DNA of 64,000 nt from Nageia nagi. Taxonomy: Eukaryota > Pinophyta. Within the stretch, counting starts at the first letter, position 1. Each line of letters begins with the position of its first letter. The DNA is taken from assembly GCA_050084985.1 (NCBI GenBank), contig JBITNC010000001.1, forward strand, positions 24,986,001 through 25,050,000, written 5' to 3'. The notes below the pieces were generated by a model. The model made no database searches. It saw only the letters and a list, made by a program, of their open reading frames with translations, and was not told where the DNA came from. Below are positions 1-13,800 of this stretch, one piece after another. The position numbers and the translations under genes were made by a program.

Positions 1-945
1 AGGAATCAAATAAAATATTCAAAATTTGTCCAAAATTTGCCCTAAGGTTGGACGTCAATCTACAACACTCAAATGGAGTAAAAATAGCTCAAAGGGCTAG
101 ACAACTGGCTTAAAATACCAGATCTAGCAAAAAACACTCCACAAAGCTCAATTGGTTGGACATCTGAGTCCAGAAGGCGGAATGATGTACCAAATGAAGC
201 AAACTCTCCTCCAATACTAAACGCCACACTGTTAGGGCCTCAAACCCCCAAATTTGAACACTAAAATAACAATGAATCACTCCACAAGTTGGACTCGCCA
301 GTGAAGGTCTCCCAACTATTGGAGCGAATGCTCTGGAGTACCTCGTGAACCCGGTGAAGAATCCACTCCTATGAACACAAGAATTTTCATCCTTGGTTCA
401 CCAAAGCTACTCAACGATTTTCGTCCTCAAGAAGCCTCTTTACTGGAATTTTTCATCCATAGGAAGGGATGGGAAGCGACAAATCACTCACTCAAGAGAT
501 AGAAGAAGATAGATAACCAAGATGATCTCCAAATGAGACACCTCATGCTTAAACAGTTGGACATCTCATTATAGATATCAAGTCATCCCATTACATCATT
601 ACATTGGAGAACATTATTTAATGCCTCATTTACAATAAAATACTCCTAACTATGGACATCCCACCTAAATGTGATAATAACGTCTAACAAGTCTACAAAT
701 GCCATCTTGGGCCCACAAAAGATACAAAACTCTCCTAAAATGTCCTTAGAAGAGAGACATATCATTCAAATGCTCAATTGTAGCATTTTTGCATCTTAAA
801 TGAGATGGCCCACCCATAGGAACAATGTAAATGCATCAAAATACATGAAAATACATCTAGGATCACAAAATATCATTATCCCTTCCTTTGAAGAGAAGCA
901 ACCCACTCCAAGAGACAATACGGAAGCATGAAAATACAAAAATAA
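1..945. other. Gene-free stretch, inside NHX intron 6
   Basis: No reading frame with recognisable similarity was seen on either strand. By position the stretch belongs to the last visible intron of the NHX gene, which runs off the left edge of the window. The composition is unremarkable and no LTR ends or tandem arrays were found. Confidence 0.4.
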
Positions 946-989
946 GTGGGACATCAAATTTTGGGACATTACAAACTTTCGTTAGCTGA

Positions 990-3985
990 TCACGCACACC
1001 TCATTTTCTCCTTGTTAACTCACCCTACAACGTCCCCCCTCACCACCATTTCCACCCCCAACGCCCCTCAAACGATCATCTTTTTTGATTCAGACCATGA
1101 TCCTCTCTACAATAACATCTTGCAACAGTAACTCATTGGCCTCTATTCACTCCCTTTGATTGAGGATCAAGCACTCTTTTTGGTCGATTCTCTCCGCTCT
1201 GCAACCCTCCAAGTCTTCCCACACAAAATTAGCCCCCCTTGCACTCTTCCATCAAAACATTGTTCGATGAATCTTTGGGTTATTTTTATTGCAAAGATTC
1301 CCACCGTTGCCTCCGACGATCCATTGCCTTAGATCCCAACTCCTGCATCGCTCCTACCGTTGTCTCCTTAGCACTACAAAACACCACTTCTTAACCAAAA
1401 GAACATCAAGATTATTACCTCTCCACTCCAATCCCAAATCCTTCTAGTCCTCCTTCCTCCCCAAGTAACACGTCACGAGTTCCATCTCCCTTCAATCCTG
1501 GAAGGAGTACACCTCTAGTCTTTACACTATCATCGAACAAACTCCATCCATTTGTTTCCTCTGGCCTCCCCCCTCGAACTTCTTTTCCCCTGCCGTCATC
1601 CATGCGACCATTTAGAAACTTAACACAAGGAAAGCTCTCGACATTGAAAACCTTCAAGTTGAGTTCTTCAAGCATGCTAAATTCACCCTTCCTCTCTAGG
1701 CTCTTTAACAATGTTATCTATATAGGTTTTCCATCTTTTTGGACCTCTAACATCATCCATCCCATCTTCAAATCTGGTGATCCCCACGAGCCAAGCAATT
1801 ATCACACCATCCTGACTAACCACACTTTTGCCAAGTCATATCCCACAATCATCAAGGAGGGGTACATTTCTCAAATGGCAAACGTTAGGGGGTTCTGAGC
1901 AGGTGGTCAGGCAAGCTTTCGTAGAGACCATCGCACCACTGATCATGTTTTTACCCTCATGGCAATTATCAAGGAGGCTAGATTTTGAAAGTCCCTAGCC
2001 TTTTGTTGTTTTGTGGACTTTAGGAAGGCCTTCAACATTGTACCTCGTCATAGGCTTATGAACAGACTTCATCGACTAGGAGTGTCGAAGATTGAACTAG
2101 TAGCCATATTGACCCTTTATGAGACTCTTTCAAGTCACATTCATACTTCAAAGGGACTCTCAAACAGTATCCTTACCACGATTGGGGTGAAGCAAGGTTG
2201 CCCTCTCTCACCGACTTTATTCAGCCTTTACATTGATGAGTTAGAGTCCTTCATTCTTAAGACCATCGATTCCGAGTTAGGTTGCCTCCTTCACGGTAGC
2301 CAAGTATCCATCTACTCTTTGCAGATGACATTGTACAACTTTCACACTCAACCAAGGGTCTACAAGGATTGATCAACACCATAGAGGTTTTCAATACTAG
2401 TTAAGAGCTTGTAGTGAACTTGAGCAAGACTAAGGTGGTGGTATTCAATGTGTCGAGAGCCACATTGGACCGAATCCAGTTCACCTTTCGTGATAGTATT
2501 GTTGAGACCACCTCCTCGTATACATACTTGGGAGTGCTCTTCTCAAGTCCCAAGTTCTCTATGAGGACAACATTCCCTCCCAGAGTTCGAGGTTATGCAA
2601 CAATATCTACCTTGGGGAGACAATGCATCCAGTTACACTTCCAGAACATTCTGTCAAAGCTAGAGCTCTTCCAATCCTTTGTCATACCTTCATTTCTCTA
2701 TGGAGTGGAGGTATGGGGATCCTTTATAGGTTCATCATAATGAACAATGATAGAGAGGATTTTGATCGCCTTTTTGTCATAGGCCATTCAGAGTAAGAGG
2801 AAAGTACCGCACCTTATCATACTTGCCAAGTCTGGTTCCCAGCCTCTCCAAGTGTGGGCCATTGCTTACATTCGTTTGTCAACTTCAGCTTCTAGTCGAT
2901 TGTAGTGGTGATATGGCTAGACTCTTTGCAAAAGCTTTGGCTTCCTCGATGGAACTAGCTACTCAAGGTTGTCGTCGATGCTGGTCTGCTGAGATTACTG
3001 AGATGCATCAAAGATTTGGATTCTCTCCGAATAGATTGCCTTCGCCCTCAGAGGATTCCACTTCTGAATTTACTTCAACAATCTAAGAGATGATCTATAG
3101 GGCCTTCATCCAGACCACTTGGGTTTCTTCACCCTAGCCATTGACGCCAAAGTTAGATCACTATGCACAGCGCTACCTTCAAATTGAGGGAGGATTGATC
3201 TCCCCACCTAGTTACATTAACATACATCTCCCTCTTGGACTAAAAATTCCCCTTAGACAATTTCAAGTTGGTTCTCACCAGTTGAGGATCAAAACCGATC
3301 ATCACATAGCCCGAGATCTACAAGTTTGCCACCTTTGCTTTCTTCAGATCGATTCCAAAGACCATTTTGACTTTTGGTACTCTGTTTACTATGAGATTTG
3401 TGGTCAACACCATTGTCTCTTTCACACAATTCATTAGCTACGTTTCTCAATTACCCAAATCAGAATTGCTCGGCCCTATACTTCCAAAGAGGCTTTCCTC
3501 CTTCGAAAGCACCTACTAGCCCAAACCCAACAATCGACAGAGGACCAATGTCTTACATCCTTCTTTCGAGCTTGCTCTCCTGAGAGAACTCATAGGAAAC
3601 ATCAAGATGAGCAGTCTCTCTCCCTTCGTCGAACCAGAAGATGCATCCAAGGCCCTCAACCTGCGTTAAAGACCCGTCATATCACATCCTTCTTTTCTTC
3701 CAGAGACAAGCGGGATCCATCCCCAAGAAAGAAAGCATGATTCCGGCTCCCCTCTAGAGAGGGTCAGCTAGTAGACTATAATTTTTGTTCCTCACTTTCT
3801 TTAGGGTTTGGACCTTTTGTATGGTGCTTTTGATTATACCACCCTTTTATGCTTTATGCTTTCTTTAGCTGTTGCCCAGTAGGGGCTTTGCTGGCTTCAC
3901 GAGCATGATTGTACTTTTTTTAGTCCCATTGACCACTTTTGATCATCCGAGGACATTAATATACTTTCCTTTCTTTCTATCACAG
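990..3985 (+). mobile_element. Decayed non-LTR retrotransposon (LINE), non-L1 type
   Basis: A LINE antisense to the NHX gene and within its intron 6. Frames from 1602 to about 3440 read as a LINE reverse transcriptase with many stops and shifts. A stretch at about 1780-1960 matches the segment before the RT palm (FKSGDP, then a GQASFRRDHRTTDH-like piece). Next come DFRKAFNIVPR, GVKQGCPLSPTLFSLYIDEL, and a C-terminal Cys/His knuckle at about 3325-3400 (CHLC...DHFDF). The 3' end near 3985 lacks a poly(A) tail; it shares its last bases (AGTCC.ATTGACC, ACATTAATA) with a second copy at 42.1-42.7 kb. The upstream endonuclease region (about 1000-1600) is too decayed to read. The clade is not certain; the QGCPLSP and IDEL pattern is unlike the L1 copy at 9.1-12.7 kb. 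Confidence 0.75.
1602..3440 (+). pseudogene. LINE reverse transcriptase pseudogene
   Basis: Broken ORF2-type protein read from at least three frames. In order it has an RT fingers segment, the catalytic-palm entry (DFRKAF), the QGCPLSP box, a damaged ADD region at about 2310-2340 where the YADD-like motif is lost to a frameshift, a thumb with NLSKTKVVVFN and YTYLGVLF, and a terminal zinc knuckle. The longest open piece is 2013-2372. It cannot encode an active enzyme. Confidence 0.7.
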
Positions 3986-4856
3986 GCATATGCATGTCAT
4001 GTATACTTTGGCAACACCCAATTATCACAATGAACATAAAAGCATTACAAGAAGAATAAGTGACAATCAGTTATCTTTTCAAACCAAAATGACATCAGAC
4101 TAATGGCAAAAAGAAATAAGCATATGAATATGGAAAGTAGCATGGAGTTGACACTCGGACTTGGCTTGAATTTGGCAATGTGATGTTTGAGTTGGGCTCT
4201 GACATGGAAAACTAAATATAAATAAAATCCAAATATTTATGTGAACCAAATGTCATATTTTTAACATTTTTTTACAAGACATCACTAGCTTACAAATAAC
4301 CAAATTACACACAAATAGTAATCAACCCAAAGTCCCAAAAAAAAAAAAAATCCCCTCTCTTTCCATTGTTTACTGCTGTATTTTACTACCACTCACATAC
4401 TGTCACTCTCACACATTGCTTGTAGATTCTGACTGTTGCTGCTGATTCACTAAGAGTTTTGAAGGAGAATGAAATCTGTGGTGGAGGATGAAGTCTTTCC
4501 ACTTACATGTTTTGGGTTCTGGGATTTTGTTTTAAGAGATTTTTTTCTTTGGCTGTAAGATCATATCAGACTCATCAAGTCCTACCGTCACAACCCATGA
4601 GTCTAATTCCTCAAACTCAAGATTCAGCTTACAACTTGGCAAGTCTGGGAGAGACTCACCATAAAAGTACAAGCAACTATTTAGGTTTGATACCATAATA
4701 AAAAGTGCAAGCAACTATTTACCTGAAACTAACTAACTGGCATCACAGAAGCGTAAGGTTGTCTAATTAATAGCTTTGCACAAGTCAATAACACAGATAG
4801 TAAGGCATGGGTGGGAAATCAGAAAAGTTATACGCCTGACATACTGAATAAAATAC
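3986..4856. other. Gene-free stretch of NHX intron 6
   Basis: AT-rich DNA between the LINE 3' end and the donor of NHX exon 6. No further NHX exon was found here. The sequence is compatible with ordinary intron DNA. Confidence 0.5.
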
Positions 4857-7800
4857 CTGAAAAATTGCTAATACTGTAACTGGGTCTGTTGCTGATATGA
4901 GAGCACCAAACATCACACTCTCTTGGAATGGTAACCTGTACATGAGAAAAAATAGCCCTCCAAGATAACTGCAAAGCATGAGAACAGGGTAAGCAAAGAT
5001 GTTTAACTGGATTTGATGTAGAAAATTTAACAAAATTATAAAGAAATTATGCATTAGAGAGAAAGCTTACACTAAAGTTCCTGTCACAATTGAAGCTATG
5101 AATGTCCCCAAAATAGCAAATGTGATTATTGCACCAAAATTTGAAAAGAATGGTTTCTGTCACAGCAGAAAGTATAGTCAAATAGATTTTTCCAATAAAT
5201 GAAGCAGAGTAGTAACCGCATATTAAAAATTAGTAAATATCTTCATATATAAGCAAGGGGCAGAACTTACAGGTTGTAGGCTAAAACCTGATTGAGTGAA
5301 ACAAAGGTTAAGGAAAACAAATCCATTTTTTGATCTAGAAATTGAGTAAAGGAGCAGCACGGTCTACTCTAGATGAGGATATAATATTATAGGTGGTAGT
5401 AGAAGCAAAAAGAAAAATTCTTCATGGAAATTGAACCAGTTCCTGCATATTTGCCAAAAATCATTGATATGAGAGAAATATCTCAGTAGATATAGAAGTC
5501 TCAGTGCCTGAGAAATTGTATTTACCAACAGATGTCATTACTGCTATATAAAAACTCTGAAAGTACTGTTAGCATCCATATTGAGCTCACCTAATGTTCT
5601 CCTCTGTGTTTGATATGTTTGCCAGCCCACCAACGATGAGACCTGCAAGAAAACATCCCATATTAGGAATTTAAAGAGAAACTACAAGACCTGAATAACC
5701 TTCTCAGAAATTAGACGTCTTCCAGAATTCAGCATTAACCGTACACATCAACCATATATGGTATTCAACACACATTAAACCTAGACTCTTAAAATTTTAC
5801 ACAAATAAGGTGCAATAACTTTCTAAAGCATACAGTATCATAAACTATATTAGTATTTCAGCACACTTTAGCAGCCTCTGAATGTACCTAAGTGATTACA
5901 AAATTCTAGTTACTGAGTTTCCTGATGTTTTGGGCAGATAATTGGCATCGGTTTCTTGGAGAAAACAAGATGCTCTAACATCTCTGAGGATAGCTCTGAC
6001 AGCTATCATAAGCCAACGCCACTCTTTGGCATAATCACATTGATTATTGATTAGTATACAAGGGTTGATTATTCTACAGATCCTCTATATGCTGCTACTG
6101 GACTTTAAGGATTTTGCATATCAAATATGACATCGGCTGTACTCTTCTAGCCACTCTTAGAGTTTCTTGTAGTGTTGTTGAGCTATCAGGATTACATTTT
6201 CTTTATTAGCTGACATGTTCCTTTTCATTTCTGAAGGTTTTATTTCTGCAACTACTTATTATACAGTTTGCCATGCTTTACACATCCCCTTTTTTCTCAC
6301 ATCTCCTCCCTCAGAATGAGTGCTGACCATTTCACTTGTGCACGATAATAATTTTACTCTATTAAATTAGAAACAAATAAGTTAATAGCCTGTTTGTAAA
6401 TTTACATAAAAGTGACTAGAACTCTGGTGCTGTATTTAAGAATTCATCTTATGAAACCTTCACGTTGCAATCAGCAAGTTCCTTGTTTCAAATAGACAAA
6501 TAAACATCCTTTCCAGTTTTCTCCTCTAGCTTGAAATCAAAATCTTGAATCTAGCTTTAGGAACTATCATGGTAGAAAAAAAATCTGGTGTCTCAAACTC
6601 CAACTGGTATGTTTATTTAAATTTCTCCTCGTACACATACAAAGAGAAAACATGAAAACTGAAAAGTTACAAATTACACCTTGCACATTGTGCAAGCCAA
6701 ATGTCCCAAAAAATATATAATCAAAACCATGTGTAACATAATCGACTTAAGGTGATGGTACCAAAAAGATATATTGGGTCAAGAATAAATTATTGAGAAT
6801 TCTCAACAATTCATATAAGCCAAAATAACCCCTTATAACATATCAGGCATGAAGCATATCTGATTCCTTTTGATATCATGCCTTATTTCTTTCCATCTAA
6901 TTTCCAATGGTTTATCCAAAGAGGCAGACGCACAGAAAGGTCTTAAGAAATATTTCTTTCCTGACATGGATTCTCAATGATCACTTGAAGCAGTCGAAAA
7001 GCTAAAACTAGCTTTATTACACAACTATATTACACTACCCTCATCACACACATGCATGCAAGAGGGTTACTGAAACTTATTAAGTTGTAACCTTATTCAT
7101 AATGAGTACATAAAGTGACACTCAAGTCCCTTAAGTGTCTTGCAGCATTAAATTGTGACCTTGCTAAGTGCAACCAGGTATTATGCCCTAAAGTAAACAT
7201 CAACTCTAGCACTATTCTCCTCTTAAGTAAGCTTCCAAATCGCACCCTTAAATACATTATTGTAATTTATAGTTCAATTATTCTAATATTCACCTTTGTA
7301 ATTGTAATGATGAAAGCTTATGCTCACATCCTGTCCATGTAAGAGTTTATACTGCTCATAAGAAAACCTTATTTTTCTTAAAATATGGCAATTGTTTGTA
7401 CCATCTAGTTTAGTTTTCCTTCAGTGATTTTTTTTGTTGTCAGTAGGGTATGCTGAATATCTTTCATTTCACTGTTGATATGAGTTACATGCTCTCAATG
7501 GCCTCTTTTGGACATTCTTGGACATTGATATAAAGTTTATTCTAAATTATCATTCATTCAAATCAATTGTCAAGCCGGCTAGCAGAGCAAACAAGAGAGT
7601 GTAAATAGAGTGACCGAGTGAGCGAGTGCAGAAAAAATGGATCACTAATAGCTATAGTTACGAAGTCTGAAAAGAAGCATCCAAACAAAAGGTTAAAAAA
7701 GTTCAGAAGTTTGAAATTTCTGAAAAGGTTCAGTTCATTTTGGGAAAAAATTATATCTGCATCTACATATTTATCTATCTACAGATGACTAATGAATGAA

Positions 7801-10800
7801 AACTGAAAAACAGAAAATTAAACTTATTGTTATCCCTTTTAAGTTTTGATGTTTTACCTTTTGAATTCTGCCTTTTTCAATTTATGGGTTTTCCCCTAAA
7901 AAGTTTTTTTTTTACTTCAAAACAAATTAAAGTAGGCTAGACTGGTTCGGCCAGCCCTAAAACTTCGGTTTGGACCAAACCTGGTAACTATACTAATAAC
8001 TAGAAACCTGAAGAATACAATGTTTAGTTTCTCCTAAAATGTTTTTTCCTATTCAACCTTTATTCTCAAGAAGAAAAAGGTAGAATCATTCGTAGCAGAC
8101 CTTGCATCATGGGCATCCAGGTATATTTCTATGCCCTTGGAAGGAGTCCATCCCAAAATCTGCAAATCTTTCCAAACCTTTAGAATCAAATAGATTGTAT
8201 AAACTGCCGGCAAGGTTCAAGGATGTTAATATTTTCAAGGCGATTGGAGATAAGCTATAAGCATTCATTAAATTGGTAAGAGCCACAAAAGAAAGAGAGT
8301 GAGCAATCTTTACAAGGATTTATGCATTAAGTGACATCAACAAACCACTTCCAAAAACTAGCATTTTAAGGTATAGAGAAAAAGCCTGAATTCAACCTCT
8401 TGATTTTGAAATATTGCTTTTAGACATAGAAATTATTACAAAACAGGTTATATTATACCCTCAAATAAGCTTGGCAAACAGATTTCAAGAGAATATACAT
8501 AGAGAGATAATGCTAAAAGAACATTAGATAGAAATGGATTAAAGCAGTACAAAAAAACCTAAACAATGGAGGCCAATCCAAATGTTTTGGAAACTCAGCA
8601 CTTATCCCAAGGCAAAATTTAAAGTTTTTTAAGTTTACTGCTGAACCGGTGTCTTGCAAACCGGCCAGCCAACCGGCCCTCAAATGTGCCAACCGGTCCT
8701 CATCCAACCAGTTAGACCTGACCAACCAATCTGCAACCTACCGGTTAGGCCTAGATTAAAAGTGCCTCGAAACTCATCATTTCTGAGGCATTTTTTGGTG
8801 TTTTTGTGCGTTTTCTTTTTTTCTTCCAGCTCGCCCTGGCATATTCGACATGTGTAAAAGTTGTTAACTCTAGTTACTAGGTTTTCAGAATGCTTGTAAC
8901 TTAGACTAGATTTGTTTACTCTTGAATTGTATTTGCTCATTCAATTTTTGTAACTCTCACTATTGAAGAGTGTATGAAGCTTCATTACTGAACTTCATGT
9001 TGTAATTTCTTTTTTTGCATTAATATATCTTGTTCCCATTCAGTTCCATTTACTGTAATTACATCTTGGCTCCAATTTTGTTTATTTGAATTCTCTTGAA
9101 TTCATCAAAATGATCCAACAGGATTTAATAAATAGATTTGAGGCACTTACAGAGGAGAATGATAATAATGAGATGTAAGAGAATGAGGAAGGAAAATTTA
9201 CCCGACCCATCACTTGCAACAAATAATGTAGTGCCACCAACAAATAATGTCAAGGAATCCTAGAAGAAATAAAATGTGAATCAAGCACATTATTAGAAGC
9301 AAATAAACCCAAAATCTTCCCAATTTCCATAAAAAAGAATGAAATACAGGAAAGTGAGAGGGTTGAAGATTTTGTTCCTTATACTTTCAATAATCAATCA
9401 GACCACAACACTAATCAGCAACTAAAGAATAAAGCTCAAGGGCATGAGCAGATTGGTGAATACTGAAAGGTATTTATGAATAGAACAATCTAAACCGCTC
9501 TTGAAATTCAAAAAACAGTAAAAGAGGTAGACAAACAAAATATGCAAGAAGGGTAAAAAAAGGCAAAGACAAATATAGATGTAGGATATCAAGCAAAGTT
9601 GGTATGATTACTAAAGAATAGTTCAAATACTGATCTTTTTTGAGAGCAATCCTGATATCTTATGCCTACATGAGACTAAATTAAAATAATCGAAGGTGTT
9701 AGTGATCACTAAAAGAATGGGTAAAATATGGCACATCTATAACGTCAATTCTATGATATCATTGTCAAGGTGTGGCATAGGTCCATCTAAGCGCACATAA
9801 CCCAATGTTTATTCAAATGATCATTTTCTACGTTATTTAACAAGTATAGGTCAGCCACCTAGAGATGTGGCTAATTCCATTTGCTCGAATGGCTATAAAT
9901 AGGAGTAGTTGTGATCATTTGATCATCATGAATAGTTGTATTTGCATATTTATATTTGGAGGTTGCCACCTCGAAGTGGCAAAGCTCTCCATTATCATAT
10001 TTATCATATTTTGCAAGTCTTTATACTCTTGCATATTATTGTGAATGTTATCTTTATCTATGGTATATTGTGAATTATTGCTTATTAATTAAAGGAGGTT
10101 CATCAATCAATTGATGCAAATGAGCTCGGCGGGTTTTGGCTTGTTGCTAGAATAAAAGAAACATTAAGCTAGAAGCTTTATTCTTTGACAACATTGGATT
10201 GTTTAAAAAATAATTCATTATACATCAAACTCCATCTTTAATATCATAAATGTATATGGCCCCCACACTAGAGGTGGCAGAGCTTACTTATGGGCAGATA
10301 TAGTGGATAGGGTTACAAACAATTGTAGAAGTCAAACTAGGATAATAAACAAGGGTGATTTTAGTCATTCAAGATCCAAGAAGAAACATTTGGACATATG
10401 ATGCAAATATCTCAAAGCATGATAGAATTTTCTAATTTTATAAAAGTTAGCAACTATAAATATAGAGTTTGAATCAGTTGTTTTCATGTGACCAATCATA
10501 GAAGTGGAAATACTTTGAAAGCAGAAATACTCAATAGGTTTTTGCTCTCATAAAATTGGTTAAAAAGGTAACGATATAATAGTAAACACTCTCCCCAGGA
10601 TCTACACAGATCATTAGACCATAAGGCTGAAGTTAAAAATCTCTGAAATGAAAAAGAATTTGTATTTCAAGTATGATAGAATGTGGAATTGTAAAAAAGG
10701 AGTTTAAAGAAATGGTATGAGATGGATTGAGAAGTGTTGATGAAAGTGGGATAAAAGATCTACACAAAGTCATTTGTAGCACAACAACATCAACAAAAAG

Positions 10801-13800
10801 AATGGAATAAGCATTAGTTGGGAAACATCTTTAATCGTAAAAGGATCCTGAAAGATAAACTTAAGACCGTACAAAACATTAAACAAAAAACAAAAAGAAA
10901 GAGTAAAAGAAGAAAAGCATGAATACCACAATATTCTAAGTCTGAAGGAAATCCATTGGAATAGAGATCAGGAAAAGCATGGTCAAAAGAAGACAAAACA
11001 CTAAGTTATTTCAATGTGCAACAGCACATAGATCCTCCAAGAAGATAGAAAGAAGACAACTTGAGGATGGTATTGGATTGAGGATTAAGAGTTCATTATA
11101 GAATCAGCTTTCTCACTCTACAAGGGCATTTTGGGGATTGCGAACTCATACTTGGTTAAACCTAAATTGATTGAAGTCATTCCCCCAATCATAGCTCTCA
11201 AGAGGATGATAATACTAATGGGTCCTATAACACTGGAAGAGGTTAAGGCAACAATTTTTTCATTTAGAAAAAGTAAGGCCCTAGGGTGCAATTTATCTAG
11301 CTCATTGGGATACCATTAAGGATACACTATTAATGGCAGTAAATGAAACTAGATTGAAACAATTCATCCCAACAAGCTTGACAAAATCTAATATTACCTT
11401 GATTTCAAAAAAGAAAATGCATGGCTTTTTCGATACATAAAGACCAATAGCTCTTTACATCATACTATAAAATAATTTCAGTGAAAATGGCAAACAAACC
11501 GAAAAAAATTTATCCCAAAAATCAAATCCAAGGATCAAGGCATTCAACAGTAACCAACAATGACCAAACCATGTTTTTTAAGATGTATATAAATAAAGCA
11601 TATAATAAAGTTAAATGGGGTTTCCTGCTAGCAATGATAAAAAAGTTTCGTTTTTCGATTAAATACGTAAAATGGGTAAGAGCTTGCATATTAACAATTT
11701 CATATTCAGTTTTTATCAATGGTTCCCCTATATAAACCTTCTAAGCAAAACAGTGACTTAGACAAGGGGATCCCGTTCCTCCCTTGTTGATTATAACAGG
11801 AGTGGTTCTCAGAAGATTCATTGCCAAAGCAAAAAGGGAAGGATTAGTGGAGGGTGTTCGAATATGCTCAAGCAATAACTCATTTCGCTAACAGTTTGTT
11901 GATAATAACTTTGCTTACGGCAAAGGCAAGCTTGAGTAAGGAAAAAAATACTAATTAAATTATTTCTTATTATGAGGAAATTCTCAAGGATAAGTAGATT
12001 GATTGGAAGTTAATATACCATCAACATATTTGAGGATTCCATCATTCTCAAGCTGCAGTTCAAAGGTACTATGCAAAGATGTCATGAAAAAATTTTAAAA
12101 TACATTAGAAGGATGAAAAGGAAATGATATACATTTACAGAGAATTCAGTTGATAAAACCAAATACACAAGTAATCCCAATCTATGTCTTGTCATCATTG
12201 CAGCTCCCAATGTGAATTGAGAAGGCTATAGTGGCAATCACCAAGGCTTTCTTACGCATTCACCAATTTAAAAAGATTTGATAATCTAGTAAATATCATC
12301 ACTGTTGATAGTTTAGTAAAGCCCAATTCGGAAAACAATGATAGTTTGCCAAACATAGTTAAATTGAAGGCAAAAAATAATTTGCATAAGTGCACTGCCA
12401 ATTCTATCAACTAACAATTATGATTTAATCACATATGAAGGCATAAATGATGTTGTGTAACTTTTGGCAGAAAAATCAGAACTGCTAGCAATCATTTGGT
12501 ATATTTTTCTCCTTGTCATATAAATATTTTTGAATTGTCTAAATCCTTTTCGTTCTTTCACTATTAGACGTAGAGACACCTTATTCTTTTTTGTACACCT
12601 GGGAAGTTATAAAAAGGTGGGCAAACCAAGGAAAACTCCTTTGATTCAAAAAAAAAGAATGGTCAAGCCATCAAAATCTTGAAAAGCGTAGAAGTTGTTC
12701 AAGATTTCTTGAAAACATTGTGCTACAATTTTTGCACCCTTTGAGCCCTAGATAACGTAAGCAACATGCAAGCATTTTTCCCCAATATTTTATTCTTGTG
12801 TTGAATTTTTGGATGAATGAATGGAAAACAATTATTTGGAAGTTTGTACACTTTTTATTGGCACATAAGTATAACAAACTTCTGGTAATTTCCATTCCTG
12901 AATTTGTTGCATGAGCTTAATCGTGGTTGATAGTATCCTTTTAATGGTTCTTTGTTTAGCATTATAGTTTAAGTTCTATGGAGTTTACTTACAACAGAGT
13001 GCACAAGCCAGTTTGATTAAGCTGGAGCCTGGTATTTTAGAGAATGTACCAAAGAACTAAGCAGCCATTGTTTGACAAATCAAATTATGATGACTGCATT
13101 TAATCGAAATAAAAGCAGTTGAACATTTGTTAGTATCAATCAGCTATGACATGCACACCTTAAATAGAATATAAGACTTGTTAAAGAAGATAAACATGCA
13201 GATTTAGGTGCTGGTTGCAGATGGAAGCACATGTTGACAAATTAAAAGTGCTACATGGAAATACTCACCCAAAAATTTGAAGCGCTGTTACATTTTTCAG
13301 GCAATACGGCCGCAAGAATGATATTCATTTGAAAAATTCTTGACATCCAATACAAGAAGTACATTAGCTTTTCATTTGAACAGGAAAAATGCTTATTCAG
13401 GATAACAATTGTTTAAAAACGTACAGACTAAAAGGAAGCCTAAAGCTCGGTAAGGAATCTAATGATGATTGGAGTTCCTATGTTCAAGAAGCAGCAGTGT
13501 ATCCATCCACCAATCCCCAACTCGGCTACGTAAAACCTCCTGATAGGTATGCAGAATGGCACAATTTTGTGTTTTCCCATTTCAAGGTTAAGACCACCCA
13601 TCCTGCCAATTGCCAGGTAATTAGGGCTGCCGCCTCTAATCACATGTGCATATCCTCTAATGGATATTTTTCCCTCAACGCTTTGACCTCAGACTCGCTA
13701 ATTAGTGCAAGCTATAATTTGAGTTCTGAGAGCTAAGAATTTTCCCTTCAACATGAAAATATTATTTTGCAATTATTTGAAGAAGAAGGCAGATGTAACC

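Noticed and set aside
4532-4714. Minus-strand frame with YGESLPD, at the place where NHX exon 7 (with its GES motif) could be expected
   Set aside because: The flanking residues do not fit the family and no acceptor/donor pair brings it into frame after exon 6. Taken as chance.
8513-8940. Three overlapping frames around the CCGG-rich repeats
   Set aside because: Frames on both strands of the same repeat, inside an intron, with no motif.
13389-13736. 115-codon plus-strand frame in NHX intron 1
   Set aside because: No motif, and a frame also open on the other strand. Likely chance.
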